A stretch of 64,000 nucleotides of DNA from E44-bin89 sp034409565 (GTDB lineage Bacteria > Chloroflexota > Dehalococcoidia > Dehalococcoidales > RBG-16-60-22), in the NCBI GenBank assembly GCA_034409565.1, contig DAOUMS010000007.1:1-64000 (forward strand), read 5' to 3'. The position numbers and the translations under genes were made by a program. This document shows, one piece after another, positions 35,120-43,413 of the stretch. The number at the start of each line of letters is the position of its first letter. The first letter of the stretch is position 1. A model generated the notes under the pieces. That model saw only the letters and a list, made by a program, of their open reading frames with translations. It did not search any database and had not been told where the DNA came from.

Positions 35120-36310
35120 TCATTTTACCAATCCGTATTTCTGCGCTGCCTGGCGCAGGCCGTCGAGCGAACCCTCAAGTACCTTGTCTTCCACGCAGTA
35201 GGCAATTCGGAAATAGCCCGGCGTGCCGAAGCCGCTGCCGGGTACGGTCAACACTTTTAATTGCAGAAGTTCTCGTACAAACTTAACATCATCCTCGATT
35301 GGAGATTTGGGGAAGATATAGAACGCGCCCCGGGGCTTGACCATCTGGTAACCCATTTCGGTGAGGTTGTCCAGCATAAAATCTCTCTTATGCTGGTACT
35401 CGGCTACCGAGACGGTGACCCCCTGTAAATGGCGCACGATGTGCTGCATCAGGGCTGAGGCGTTGACGAACCCGAGTGTCCGATTGACATGGATGAAGCC
35501 GTTGACCAGTTCATCGTGGTCGTGGCACTCCGGGTGCACGGCGATATAGCCGATTCGCTCCCCGGGCAGGGCCAGGTCCTTGGAGTGGGAGGTGGCGATA
35601 ATGCTGTTGCGGTGGTGGTGTGCCGGGAAGGGGTACTTCAGGCCGTCATAGAGCAGCTTGCGGTAGGCCTCATCGCTGATGAGCAGGATGTGCGTTCCGA
35701 GCTGGGCTTCCTTCTCGCGGAGCGCTTCACCGATGGCGCGCAGTCGTTCCTCATTATAAACTGCCCCCGAGGGGTTGTTCGGCGAGTTGATGAGCACGGC
35801 TCTTGTCCGCTTATTGATGACTTTCTCCAGCTCATCCACCTGGGGGGCAAACTGCTCATCCGTGGGCAGGATGCGGGAGACCCCGTAGTGGTTATCAATG
35901 TAGTGGACATACTCGGCAAAGTAGGGGGCAAAGATGATGACCTCATCTCCCTGGTTGAGTATTGTTTTCAGGATGACATTCAGGGCGCCAGCGGCCCCGT
36001 GGGTCATGACAATATCATTTACGGTGAATTTGATACCTGTCTCCAGGGCAAGCTGCCTGGCCACGGCGTCCCTGGTCGCGTCGTAGCCGGCATTGCTCAT
36101 ATAGCGGTGCATGCCGGGCGCAGGGCGCTCGGCAATTTTTTCCAGTTCTTTAAAAAACTCGGCCGGCGGCTCCACCACCGGGTTGCCCAGGGAGAGGTCA
36201 AAGATGTTTTCCTCCCCGTACTGCTTTTTCAGCACGGCGCCTTCCTCAAACATGCGCCGAATCCAGGAGCCGCTGGCCATGCTTTCCTTAACTCTTTCCG
36301 ATACGGACAC
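35120..36310 (-). CDS. Class I/II PLP aminotransferase
   Basis: About 396 residues. DLSLGNPVVEPP, THGAAGALNVILKTIL, NSPNNPSGAVY, LISDEAYRKLLYDG and SHSKDLALPGERIGYI (PLP lysine) are present. It probably converts aromatic or branched amino acids to 2-oxoacids for IorAB. The GTG at 36310 has AAGGAA at proper distance and overlaps iorB by 23 bp; an earlier in-frame start would overlap by 50 bp. Confidence 0.9.
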   Translation of the reverse strand: MSVSERVKESMASGSWIRRMFEEGAVLKKQYGEENIFDLSLGNPVVEPPAEFFKELEKIAERPAPGMHRYMSNAGYDATRDAVARQLALETGIKFTVNDIVMTHGAAGALNVILKTILNQGDEVIIFAPYFAEYVHYIDNHYGVSRILPTDEQFAPQVDELEKVINKRTRAVLINSPNNPSGAVYNEERLRAIGEALREKEAQLGTHILLISDEAYRKLLYDGLKYPFPAHHHRNSIIATSHSKDLALPGERIGYIAVHPECHDHDELVNGFIHVNRTLGFVNASALMQHIVRHLQGVTVSVAEYQHKRDFMLDNLTEMGYQMVKPRGAFYIFPKSPIEDDVKFVRELLQLKVLTVPGSGFGTPGYFRIAYCVEDKVLEGSLDGLRQAAQKYGLVK

Positions 36311-36893
36311 CTTTAATTTCCTTTCTGCCGCGGTCAAAAGCGGTGAGGTTTATCTGCCTGACCTTCTCCGGTAAACGCCCGGCAATACTCTCCTTCCAGA
36401 TACTGACCGGGAAGGGCATGAAGTGCGAAGCGCAGCCGAGTATGAAGATGTTGAGTGTCCTGATGTTGCCCAGTTCTTTCGCCCGCTCTGTGCCGTTGAT
36501 GAAAGATATCTGGTCGGTAATCTGGCTCAGGACGCCTTTGATTTCCTCATCGGTGGGGTAACGGGCATTGCCCAGGCTCACCGAGAGAGGAGGCAGGGCA
36601 TGGTTGTTGACGATGGCGATGCCGCCGGGGCGGAGGTAACTGGCCCAGCGGGCGGCTTCCAGCTTTTCCAGGGCCAGGAGCAGGTCACCCTCACCTTCTC
36701 TAATCAGAGGCGACCATACCTGCCCGGCGATGCGCAGGTGGCTGAGCACGCTGCCGCCGCGCTGTGCCATGCCGATGGTGTCGGTCTTCTTTATGTCATA
36801 GCCGGCGGCGATGGCCACCTCGCCGATGATATCACTGGCCAGGATAATCCCCTGACCTCCGGCACCGGTAATTAACAGGTTCAGTGGTTTCAC
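36288..36893 (-). CDS. iorB: Indolepyruvate:ferredoxin oxidoreductase, beta subunit
   Basis: 201 residues. LLITGAGGQGIILASDIIGEVA and DTIGMAQRGGSVLSHLRI are the gamma-type 2-oxoacid oxidoreductase motifs. With IorA it decarboxylates aryl 2-oxoacids to aryl-acyl-CoA, reducing ferredoxin. Start overlaps the iorA stop by 4 bp. Confidence 0.93.
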   Translation of the reverse strand: MKPLNLLITGAGGQGIILASDIIGEVAIAAGYDIKKTDTIGMAQRGGSVLSHLRIAGQVWSPLIREGEGDLLLALEKLEAARWASYLRPGGIAIVNNHALPPLSVSLGNARYPTDEEIKGVLSQITDQISFINGTERAKELGNIRTLNIFILGCASHFMPFPVSIWKESIAGRLPEKVRQINLTAFDRGRKEIKGVRIGKS

Positions 36894-38722
36894 TTGGTCC
36901 CCTTACTGGATATCTTTGACTGCGGGCCAATTGCCTGTTTGGGGCATATTTGCTGGCAGACCGTGCAGGTATCACCAACGCACAGTGAAGGTTCAATGTA
37001 AAGCTGTTTGTCTGTTTTCTGAATCGCCGAGCAGCCGAGTAGCAGGCAGGTGCCGCAGAGGTTGCACTTCTCCATATCAATGGCTCTCGGTTCGCCGCGC
37101 TTTGGCACCCGCACCGCGCAGTCGCCGCGGACGATGATTACAGAAAGCTCGGGTTTGTTCAGGGCGCTGCGGACACTGTTGCGCAGTTCTTTCACATCGA
37201 AGGCGTCAACGACGCTGACATCGCTGACACCAATACCGCGAACCAGGCGCTCAAGGTCCACCTTGCCGGTCTGTTTGCCCTGCGCCGAAATGCCGGTGCC
37301 GGGGTGTTCCTGGTGTCCGGTCATGGCGGTGGTGCCGTTGTCCAGTATGACTAGGGTTATCTGCGAGTTATTGTAGATGCCGTCCACCAGGCCGGTGATG
37401 CCGGAGTGCAGGAACGTGGAATCGCCGATGACGGCCACCACTTTCTTGCCAACGTGGGCTTTTTCCATGCCCAGCGCCTCGCTGATGCTGGCGCCCATGC
37501 AGGCGCAGGTGTCCATGGCGAGGAGCGGCGGATATGTGCCCAGAGTATAACAACCGATATCGCCGGTGATAATCAGCGGTGAATCGGCCATAGTCTTGTC
37601 CTTTGCCTTGGCCAGTCTGGCGCGCTGGCCGAGGCTGCTCAGCACGAAGAAAAGGCTGGTATGCGGACAGCCGGGGCAGAGGAGAGGGGGTCGCCGGGGC
37701 AATTCAACGCCGGGTACTGTTTTTCGGCGCGATGATCCGGGGAGGAGGCCGGCTTTCTGCGCCGCTTCATAAATAATATCGGGGTTGAGTTCGCCGACCC
37801 TGGGGATGAATTCCTTGCCTATTACCTCTATGCCCATGGCCTGCATGTTTTCTTGGAGGAACGGTTCCAGCTCTTCCACCACGAGCACTTTTTTCACTTG
37901 CGCCGCGAAATGGCGGAGAAGATTGCGGGGCAGGGGGTAGGTCATGCCGAGCTTGAGGAAAGATGCTCTGGGAAATACCTCCCGGGCATACTGGTAGGCC
38001 ACCCCGCTCGTTACCACGCCTAGCGCTCGCTCATTCCAGATGGTCTGATTAAGCGGACAGGTCTCGGCATACTTGGTGAGCCTGACGAGGCGCTCTTCCA
38101 TGAGCGGGTGCCGGAGGCGGGCGTGGGCCGGCAGCATAACGTATTTGGCCGCGTTGTACCTGAATTCAGGCTGACGGGCCGGCGCGGGGCGACTTCTTTT
38201 CACGTCCACCACCGTTTTGGAGTGGGAAATGCGGGTGGTGGTGCGTACCATCGTTGGCGTGTCAAACTGCTCGCTGAGGTCAAAGGCATGGGCTAGGAAG
38301 TCGTAGGCCTCCTGGCTGTCGCCGGGCTCCAGCACGGGCACCTTGGCCAGCCTGGCATAGTGGCGGTTGTCCTGTTCACCCTGAGAGCTGTGCGCCCCGG
38401 GGTCGTCAGCGCAGATTATCACCAGCCCGCCATCAACGCCCGTCGTTGCCGCCGCCAGGAAGGGGTCGCTGGCCACATTCAGCCCCACCTGCTTCATCGA
38501 TGCCATGGCGCGCACGCCGGCATAGGACGCTCCCAGTGCCACCTCCAGCGCCACCTTTTCGTTGGTCGACCACTCGGCGTAGACGTCGTCAAAGCGGGCG
38601 ATAGCTTCCAGTATTTCCGTACTCGGGGTCCCGGGGTAGGCAGTGGCCACCCTGACACCAGCGTGGTAGGCTCCCAGGGCTAGTGCCTCATTCCCGGATA
38701 AAAGCCTTCTCATTGCCGACAT
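36890..38722 (-). CDS. iorA: Indolepyruvate:ferredoxin oxidoreductase, alpha subunit
   Basis: About 610 residues. N-terminal pyrimidine-binding domain (LLSGNEALALGAYHAGVRVA, YPGTPSTEI), a C-terminal TPP domain (TGDIGCYTLG, CACMGASISEALGM) and a terminal 2x[4Fe-4S] ferredoxin domain (CNLCGTCLLLGC and CVGDTCTVCQQICPKQA). The second cluster motif has an extra residue pair relative to CX2CX2C. A TATAAT lies almost at the ATG (38722), suggesting a very short leader or leaderless start; an ATG at 38713 is possible. Confidence 0.93.
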   Translation of the reverse strand: MSAMRRLLSGNEALALGAYHAGVRVATAYPGTPSTEILEAIARFDDVYAEWSTNEKVALEVALGASYAGVRAMASMKQVGLNVASDPFLAAATTGVDGGLVIICADDPGAHSSQGEQDNRHYARLAKVPVLEPGDSQEAYDFLAHAFDLSEQFDTPTMVRTTTRISHSKTVVDVKRSRPAPARQPEFRYNAAKYVMLPAHARLRHPLMEERLVRLTKYAETCPLNQTIWNERALGVVTSGVAYQYAREVFPRASFLKLGMTYPLPRNLLRHFAAQVKKVLVVEELEPFLQENMQAMGIEVIGKEFIPRVGELNPDIIYEAAQKAGLLPGSSRRKTVPGVELPRRPPLLCPGCPHTSLFFVLSSLGQRARLAKAKDKTMADSPLIITGDIGCYTLGTYPPLLAMDTCACMGASISEALGMEKAHVGKKVVAVIGDSTFLHSGITGLVDGIYNNSQITLVILDNGTTAMTGHQEHPGTGISAQGKQTGKVDLERLVRGIGVSDVSVVDAFDVKELRNSVRSALNKPELSVIIVRGDCAVRVPKRGEPRAIDMEKCNLCGTCLLLGCSAIQKTDKQLYIEPSLCVGDTCTVCQQICPKQAIGPQSKISSKGTK

Positions 38723-38773
38723 ATTATACCAATGATAGCACACTCTCAGCCATCGGAAAAATGCGCGGGAACA

Positions 38774-38802
38774 TTGACAAAGGTAACTCCTGACGACATA
38801 AT
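38774..38802 (+). promoter_or_regulatory. Promoter of predicted selenoprotein gene 1
   Basis: TTGACA (38774-38779), 17-nt spacer, CATAAT (38797-38802). The whole region, including TATATATTC and GGAAAGGAG downstream, is nearly repeated upstream of the next gene. Confidence 0.75.
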
Positions 38803-38839
38803 ACGCTTATATATTCGCTTGGAAAGGAGAATTAAAGCT

Positions 38840-39349
38840 GTGCCAGAGCTAGACAGGAAGATAGCGGAAGATATTGCCCGCAGGGCGCGCGATGAGGGCA
38901 ACGAGTATCACAGTTGAAGTCGCCGGGTTCTGCACGGGGTGCAGAAATATTTGCCCTTTGTTACCGACGATATAGTCCAGGCTGGTGTGGCGCTTGCGGG
39001 TGGTGGTGCCAACTCCGTAATTGGTTCCTGCGGGGTCTTTTCCGGTGGTCTCATGGTGTTAAGTGCCAGGCTCAGCCCTCGCTCCGACCCTCTGTCAGAG
39101 AAAGAGCTGGAACAACTATCTTATGCCCAGAGCAGGTTTGCCCAGTTCCGTGACTGGTTCCTTGCTGAGTTCGGCAGTACTGCCTGTCGTGATGTCCAGT
39201 TCAGAATGCTGGGCCGGGTCTATAACATCATGGACGAACAGGAATTCCAGAAGTTCATAGAATTTCAACGGGAGTCGGGCAAGTACTGTCGCGAGGTTGC
39301 CGCCAAGGCCGCGCTTAAGGTGGCGGAAATAATCTCCCAGGAAAAATAA
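38840..39349 (+). CDS. C_GCAxxG_C_C family redox protein, predicted selenoprotein (in-frame TGA)
   Basis: 169 residues if TGA at 38915-38917 is read as selenocysteine (residue 26). A GTG start with GGAAAGGAG and a promoter upstream leads through 25 codons (DRKIAEDIARRARDEGNEYHS) to the TGA. The same frame continues with SRRVLHGV, GGGANSVIGSCGVFSGGLM (CGxxxG centre), ACRDV and YCREVAAKA. The TGA replaces the first of the four cysteines that name this family. A hairpin follows immediately. If TGA were a stop, the conserved core would have no ribosome binding site. A pseudogene is the alternative. Function of the family: probable redox protein, unproven. Confidence 0.75.
38928..38946 (+). promoter_or_regulatory. 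Candidate bacterial SECIS element 1
   Basis: Perfect 8-bp stem TTCTGCAC / GTGCAGAA with apical loop GGG. The loop begins 18 nt after the TGA. This fits the described bacterial SECIS model (apical loop with G in the first two positions, 16-37 nt from UGA). Confidence 0.7.
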
Positions 39350-39380
39350 TTTAACCACGTTGCGAATGCGCGGGAGGGAA

Positions 39381-39409
39381 TTGACAAAGGAAACCCGTAA
39401 CTACATAAT
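39381..39409 (+). promoter_or_regulatory. Promoter of GYD gene, duplicate of the promoter at 38774
   Basis: TTGACA (39381-39386), 17-nt spacer, CATAAT (39404-39409), then the palindrome ATACGCGTAT and GGAAAGGAG. Confidence 0.75.
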
Positions 39410-39439
39410 ACGCGTATATATTCTGGAAAGGAGGCTGCC

Positions 39440-39745
39440 ATGCCAGTATATATGATGCTTACCACCCTTACCGATGCGGGGCGCAAAGCGCTCCAGGATG
39501 ATCCGGAAATATTGAAGGGCTTCAATAAAGAAACAGAGTTTATGGGGGTAAAAATTCTAGACCAGTACGCGCTGCTCGGTCAGTACGACTTTGTTAATAT
39601 CGTGGAAGCCCCGAGCAACGAGGTCGTGGCTAAGCTGGCGACAAGGTTGAGCGCCCAGGGCCACTTCTCAACGCTGACACTGGCGGCAATCACCCTCGAT
39701 TCGCTCATTGAGACCCTTAAAGAGAAAGAGAAGCCCTGGCAGTAA
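39440..39745 (+). CDS. GYD domain protein, copy 2
   Basis: 101 residues, MPVYMMLTTLTDAGRKALQ..., with YALLGQYDFVNIVEAPSNEVV. Paralog of the protein encoded at 4612; the residue pattern is shared along the full length. Function unknown. It shares a duplicated promoter region with the upstream predicted selenoprotein gene, suggesting the two respond to the same signal. Confidence 0.88.
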   Translation: MPVYMMLTTLTDAGRKALQDDPEILKGFNKETEFMGVKILDQYALLGQYDFVNIVEAPSNEVVAKLATRLSAQGHFSTLTLAAITLDSLIETLKEKEKPWQ

Positions 39746-39817
39746 ACGCCAGTTGCTTGATCCCGGTCAATGCAACCGACTTGATATTATTCATTTAACA
39801 TAACGTTGCCTCAAGCC

Positions 39818-40696
39818 ATGTCAGCACTACCATCTGATGTGAAGTCGAAAATCCTCACCATGCAGAAGGGTGAAATAACCGAGCATTTCATCTATGAGAA
39901 ACTGGCAGAGTCGGTTAAAGACCCTCATAACCGGGATGTGCTCCGGCAAATTGCCAAAGATGAGCTGGGGCACCATGACCTCTGGCAGCGATATACCGGC
40001 GAAAAAGCGCGTCCGGGCCGGTTCAAAATATGGTTATACTACCTCATTTCACGTGTTCTTGGACTTACCTTTGGCGTCAAACTGATGGAGGAGGGGGAGG
40101 AGAAGGCGCAGGCGGCCTATGCCGAGATTGCCCGCTTTGTTCCGGAAGCCTCTGATGTTGCCGGTGATGAACACCGTCACGAACAGGAACTCATCCGTTT
40201 GATAGATGAAGAGCGGCTCCGCTACGCGGCCGACGTGGTGCGGGGCCTGAATGTGGCCATTGTGGAGCTTACCGGGACACTGGCCGGCCTGACGCTGGCC
40301 CTGCCGGATTCCAGCCTGATAGTGCTCGCCGGGTTGATTACCGGGGCTGCCATGGTGCTCTCCGTGGCCAGCACGGAATACCTGGGGGCGAAATCGGGAA
40401 CCGGTGGTCGCAATCCCGTCAAGGCAGTCCTCTATGGCGCTCTGGCCAATGTTATTACCTTTATCTTTCTGCTTTTCCCCTATTTCATCTTTGGTAACGT
40501 TTACCTGTCTCTGGGCGTCATGGTTTGCAACGCCATCGTGGTGGTCTTCCTGTTCAGCCTCTACATCTCGGTGGCCAGGGAGATTTCCTTCCGCCGGCGG
40601 TTTACGGAGATGACACTGGCCAGCCTCGGCGTGGCGGCGCTGGCTTTCCTCATCGGTTACCTGGCCAGGACTTTCCTGCACCTGCACGTCGAGTGA
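39818..40696 (+). CDS. Ferritin-like / VIT1-CCC1 fusion membrane protein
   Basis: About 292 residues. The N-terminal half is a ferritin-like four-helix domain with di-iron-type ligands (GEITEHFIYEKLAE, AKDELGHHDLW, GDEHRHEQEL). The C-terminal half is a VIT1/CCC1-type transporter with about five helices (NVAIVELTGTLAGLTLALPD, SVASTEYLGAKSG). Related proteins (MbfA type) export iron or manganese. No clear ribosome binding site; the ATG at 39818 is preferred to a TTG four codons upstream. Confidence 0.85.
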   Translation: MSALPSDVKSKILTMQKGEITEHFIYEKLAESVKDPHNRDVLRQIAKDELGHHDLWQRYTGEKARPGRFKIWLYYLISRVLGLTFGVKLMEEGEEKAQAAYAEIARFVPEASDVAGDEHRHEQELIRLIDEERLRYAADVVRGLNVAIVELTGTLAGLTLALPDSSLIVLAGLITGAAMVLSVASTEYLGAKSGTGGRNPVKAVLYGALANVITFIFLLFPYFIFGNVYLSLGVMVCNAIVVVFLFSLYISVAREISFRRRFTEMTLASLGVAALAFLIGYLARTFLHLHVE

Positions 40697-40706
40697 GAGT
40701 GTTCCC

Positions 40707-41957
40707 TCACTGGCGGTACTGAATTTCGGCGTTGGGAAAGACGGCCACGGCGGCATTTTTATGGTTCTTTTCCTGGAGCACCTTCAGGACGTCATTCCAC
40801 CGGTGCAGGAACAGCGCTTTGTCTGCACCACCGAACCAGCACCGGCTCTGCAGGTCAGGGTATTCGGTATAGACGATGGTGCGGTTTACCTGAGGGGGGA
40901 TTTTACGTTCCCGGCGCAGCGGTCCCCAGATTGTCTCCCCGAACGGCCCCAGCAGGTAATGTGTTACCTGCCCCTCCGGGTGGTTGGCGATAATGACGAT
41001 GTCTCCTCCCTCTGGCTTCAGTGCCGGAAAAGTGATGCCCATGCCAATCCAGGCCTCGTTCGCCTTGGCGAAGGCGTTACCAATGACGATGTCTTTCTGG
41101 GACAGCCCGGGCGTCAGGTAGTGCTGCTTGGCTTCTTTAACCGCTTCTTCATAGGTTGGCCTCAGCGCGCCGGCATAGACGGCCACCGTTTCCCCCCACA
41201 TATTGACCAGGCAGTTGATGAGGACATCGAGGCCAGCTAAATCGCCCGCCTCTTCTATATCCAGACGGCCCAGGTTGCCGGCGTAATCACCGTGACCCGT
41301 GTACTGAGGCCCTTTCTTAAATTGGGCCTGGCGGAACATCTGGTGGTTATATTCTGTGGTCTCAAATGAGGTCACGCCGGGGAGGATGATTTTGCCGCCA
41401 CCGCCAAAGCCGGTACTGGGGTGGGGCACCACCGAGCCGATGGCGATTTTAAGGTCGCACTTCATTACTTCGTCATTCACGCAGACCTTGGTGTCGTAGG
41501 TCTTGGTTGTGCCCACGTACGTGCAGTTAGCATAGGGGTTGTGGTTGAAAACGGGGAAGCGGGCCAGTGTCTCCTCGCCGAGTTTCTTCACAAAGTCGAG
41601 GCGGTTCATGGCGCCATGGCAGCCCAGCGCGGCGATGAAGCGGATATGACTATCGGGGATACCGGCGGCGGCCAGCTCCTCGAGCACGAAGGGGACAATT
41701 TCCGCCACCCGCGTTACCCGGGTCATGTCATCGAAGAGGATAACCACCTCTTTCTTTCCCTTGGCTAGTTCCCGTATCGGCGGGATGCCAATCAGGTTTC
41801 TGGTGACCGCTTCCCGAATCTGGCCTGAGGTCAGGGTGGTGCGGTTGTACCCGGCCATGTAGCCCATCTCGACCTGCCAGTCATCGGGGAGGGGTAGTGC
41901 CAGCTCTTTTGTCCCATGCCAGGCAAGTTGTGGCAGCCTGAGTGTTTGCGACATCAC
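40707..41957 (-). CDS. LarA-like nickel-pincer racemase family protein, copy 1
   Basis: 416 residues, DUF2088/LarA family. VVILFDDMTRVTRVAEIVPFVLEEL, the ALGCHGAM region (LarA His108 position) and PHPSTGFGGGGKIILPG (the His and Lys that hold the nickel-pincer cofactor) are present. LarA racemises lactate; homologs racemise or epimerise other 2-hydroxy acids. No larB, larC or larE in the window. Tandem with a paralog (4-bp overlap). Confidence 0.87.
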   Translation of the reverse strand: MMSQTLRLPQLAWHGTKELALPLPDDWQVEMGYMAGYNRTTLTSGQIREAVTRNLIGIPPIRELAKGKKEVVILFDDMTRVTRVAEIVPFVLEELAAAGIPDSHIRFIAALGCHGAMNRLDFVKKLGEETLARFPVFNHNPYANCTYVGTTKTYDTKVCVNDEVMKCDLKIAIGSVVPHPSTGFGGGGKIILPGVTSFETTEYNHQMFRQAQFKKGPQYTGHGDYAGNLGRLDIEEAGDLAGLDVLINCLVNMWGETVAVYAGALRPTYEEAVKEAKQHYLTPGLSQKDIVIGNAFAKANEAWIGMGITFPALKPEGGDIVIIANHPEGQVTHYLLGPFGETIWGPLRRERKIPPQVNRTIVYTEYPDLQSRCWFGGADKALFLHRWNDVLKVLQEKNHKNAAVAVFPNAEIQYRQ

Positions 41958-43219
41958 TGACTCCTCTTAAAATACTGTGCACAATACTGTATATCAGCAT
42001 TGGGATAAACGGCAACTCTGGCGCGGTTACTGTGTGTTTCTTGGAGAAGTTGTCGGACTTCATCCCATTTGCGGCAGTAAACAATCTTGGGGTCGTCATC
42101 AAACCAGTTGCTGCCCGGGTGAGGGTATTCATTGTAGACAATCAGGCGCTTTATCTTCTCCGGTATCAGTACCCGCCGGTGCTGTACCGCCCAGGTGTCC
42201 TGGCCCCAGCGACCGGTAAGGTAATGGGGGACGCCGCCTTCCGGGTAATTGGCGATGAGTACCACGTCGCCGCCGCGCCCGGCCACCGCCGGGAAAGAGA
42301 TGTGCAGGCCGACCGAGGTGACGTTGTTCGGCGATGAGACATTGGTGATGACGATGTCGTTTTCGCTCAACTCTGGTGTCAGGTAATGGGTTTTCGCTTC
42401 CTGCACGGCGGCGCGGTGAGCGGCAGTCAAATCACCGGCGTGAAGTGCCGCTGTCTCCCCCCGCCCGTTTATCAGGCAGTTGATGAGGAAGTCCACACCG
42501 GCCATCCGTGCGGCCTCATCTATATCCTGACGCAGGGGGTTATGGTCGTAAATGCCCATGCCCAAGGCTGGCTTCTCTTTTCGCTTTTCCCGGCTTTTAT
42601 GGCCCATCATGTGATTGTACTGGATAGTCTCATAGGAGGCTATGCCGGGCAGAATTATCTTCCCCCCACCGCTGAAGCCGGCAATGTGGTGCGGCACTAC
42701 CAGCCCGATGGCAATTTTGAGGTCGCACTTCATTACCTCTTCGTTCAGGTACACTTCTGTCTCATACGTTCTGGTGGTGCCAGCGTAAACACAGTTGCCG
42801 AAGGCATTGTGGTTGTAGACCGGGAACCGGGCGACGATTTCTTCGCCGAGCTTCTGCATGAAATGCCGGCGGTACATTGGGGCGTGCAGACCCAGGGCGC
42901 AGACAAAGCGTATTTTATCATCGGGAATACCGGCAGCGGCCAGCTCTTTGAGAACGAGAGGCGCTATCTCGGCGGCTCTGGTTACCCGCGTCTGGTCGTC
43001 AAAGATGATGGCGACTTCTTTTCTGCCTCTGGCCAGTTCCCGGAGCTTCGGGGTGCCGATTGGCTTGTTCAGGGCAGCTCCTATCTCCCCCGTTTTCAAA
43101 GCGGGGCGGTTATGCCCGGCCATATAACCCGTCTCGACCTGCCAGCCATCGGGGAGGGGCAGTTCCAGCTCCTGGTTACCGGCGCTGGTTAGCTGGGGCA
43201 GTTTAATTATATCTGACAT
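41954..43219 (-). CDS. LarA-like nickel-pincer racemase family protein, copy 2
   Basis: About 421 residues from the ATG at 43219; upstream in-frame codons give an unlikely N-terminus. VAIIFDDQTRVTRAAEIAPLVL, ALGLHAPM and PHHIAGFSGGGKIILPG mirror the LarA cofactor-binding residues. It is a diverged tandem duplicate of the next gene downstream. Divergent from the AOR operon. Confidence 0.87.
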   Translation of the reverse strand: MSDIIKLPQLTSAGNQELELPLPDGWQVETGYMAGHNRPALKTGEIGAALNKPIGTPKLRELARGRKEVAIIFDDQTRVTRAAEIAPLVLKELAAAGIPDDKIRFVCALGLHAPMYRRHFMQKLGEEIVARFPVYNHNAFGNCVYAGTTRTYETEVYLNEEVMKCDLKIAIGLVVPHHIAGFSGGGKIILPGIASYETIQYNHMMGHKSREKRKEKPALGMGIYDHNPLRQDIDEAARMAGVDFLINCLINGRGETAALHAGDLTAAHRAAVQEAKTHYLTPELSENDIVITNVSSPNNVTSVGLHISFPAVAGRGGDVVLIANYPEGGVPHYLTGRWGQDTWAVQHRRVLIPEKIKRLIVYNEYPHPGSNWFDDDPKIVYCRKWDEVRQLLQETHSNRARVAVYPNADIQYCAQYFKRSQ

Positions 43220-43351
43220 GGCTGATTCAGCTGCGATACACGTCACTGGCACCAAACATATCGGTGCTGGCTACCTTTCCCATTATATCACAGCCGTCGG
43301 ACTTGAATTCAAATTTGCTGGCGCTGGTACGCTCTGCTTTGGCCGATGTTG

Positions 43352-43380
43352 TTGCGGGTTTTGGCTCTATGTCTTATACT
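43352..43380 (+). promoter_or_regulatory. Promoter of the AOR operon
   Basis: TTGCGG (43352-43357), 17-nt spacer, TATACT (43375-43380), about 33 nt before the AOR start. Confidence 0.7.
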
Positions 43381-43413
43381 AAGGGGCGAGATTTTTTAGT
43401 GAGGAGGTAACTG

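Noticed and set aside
38939..39349. A gene starting at GTG 38939 after the TGA
   Set aside because: This start falls inside the SECIS-like stem, lacks a ribosome binding site and discards the first family cysteine position; read-through from 38840 explains the data better.
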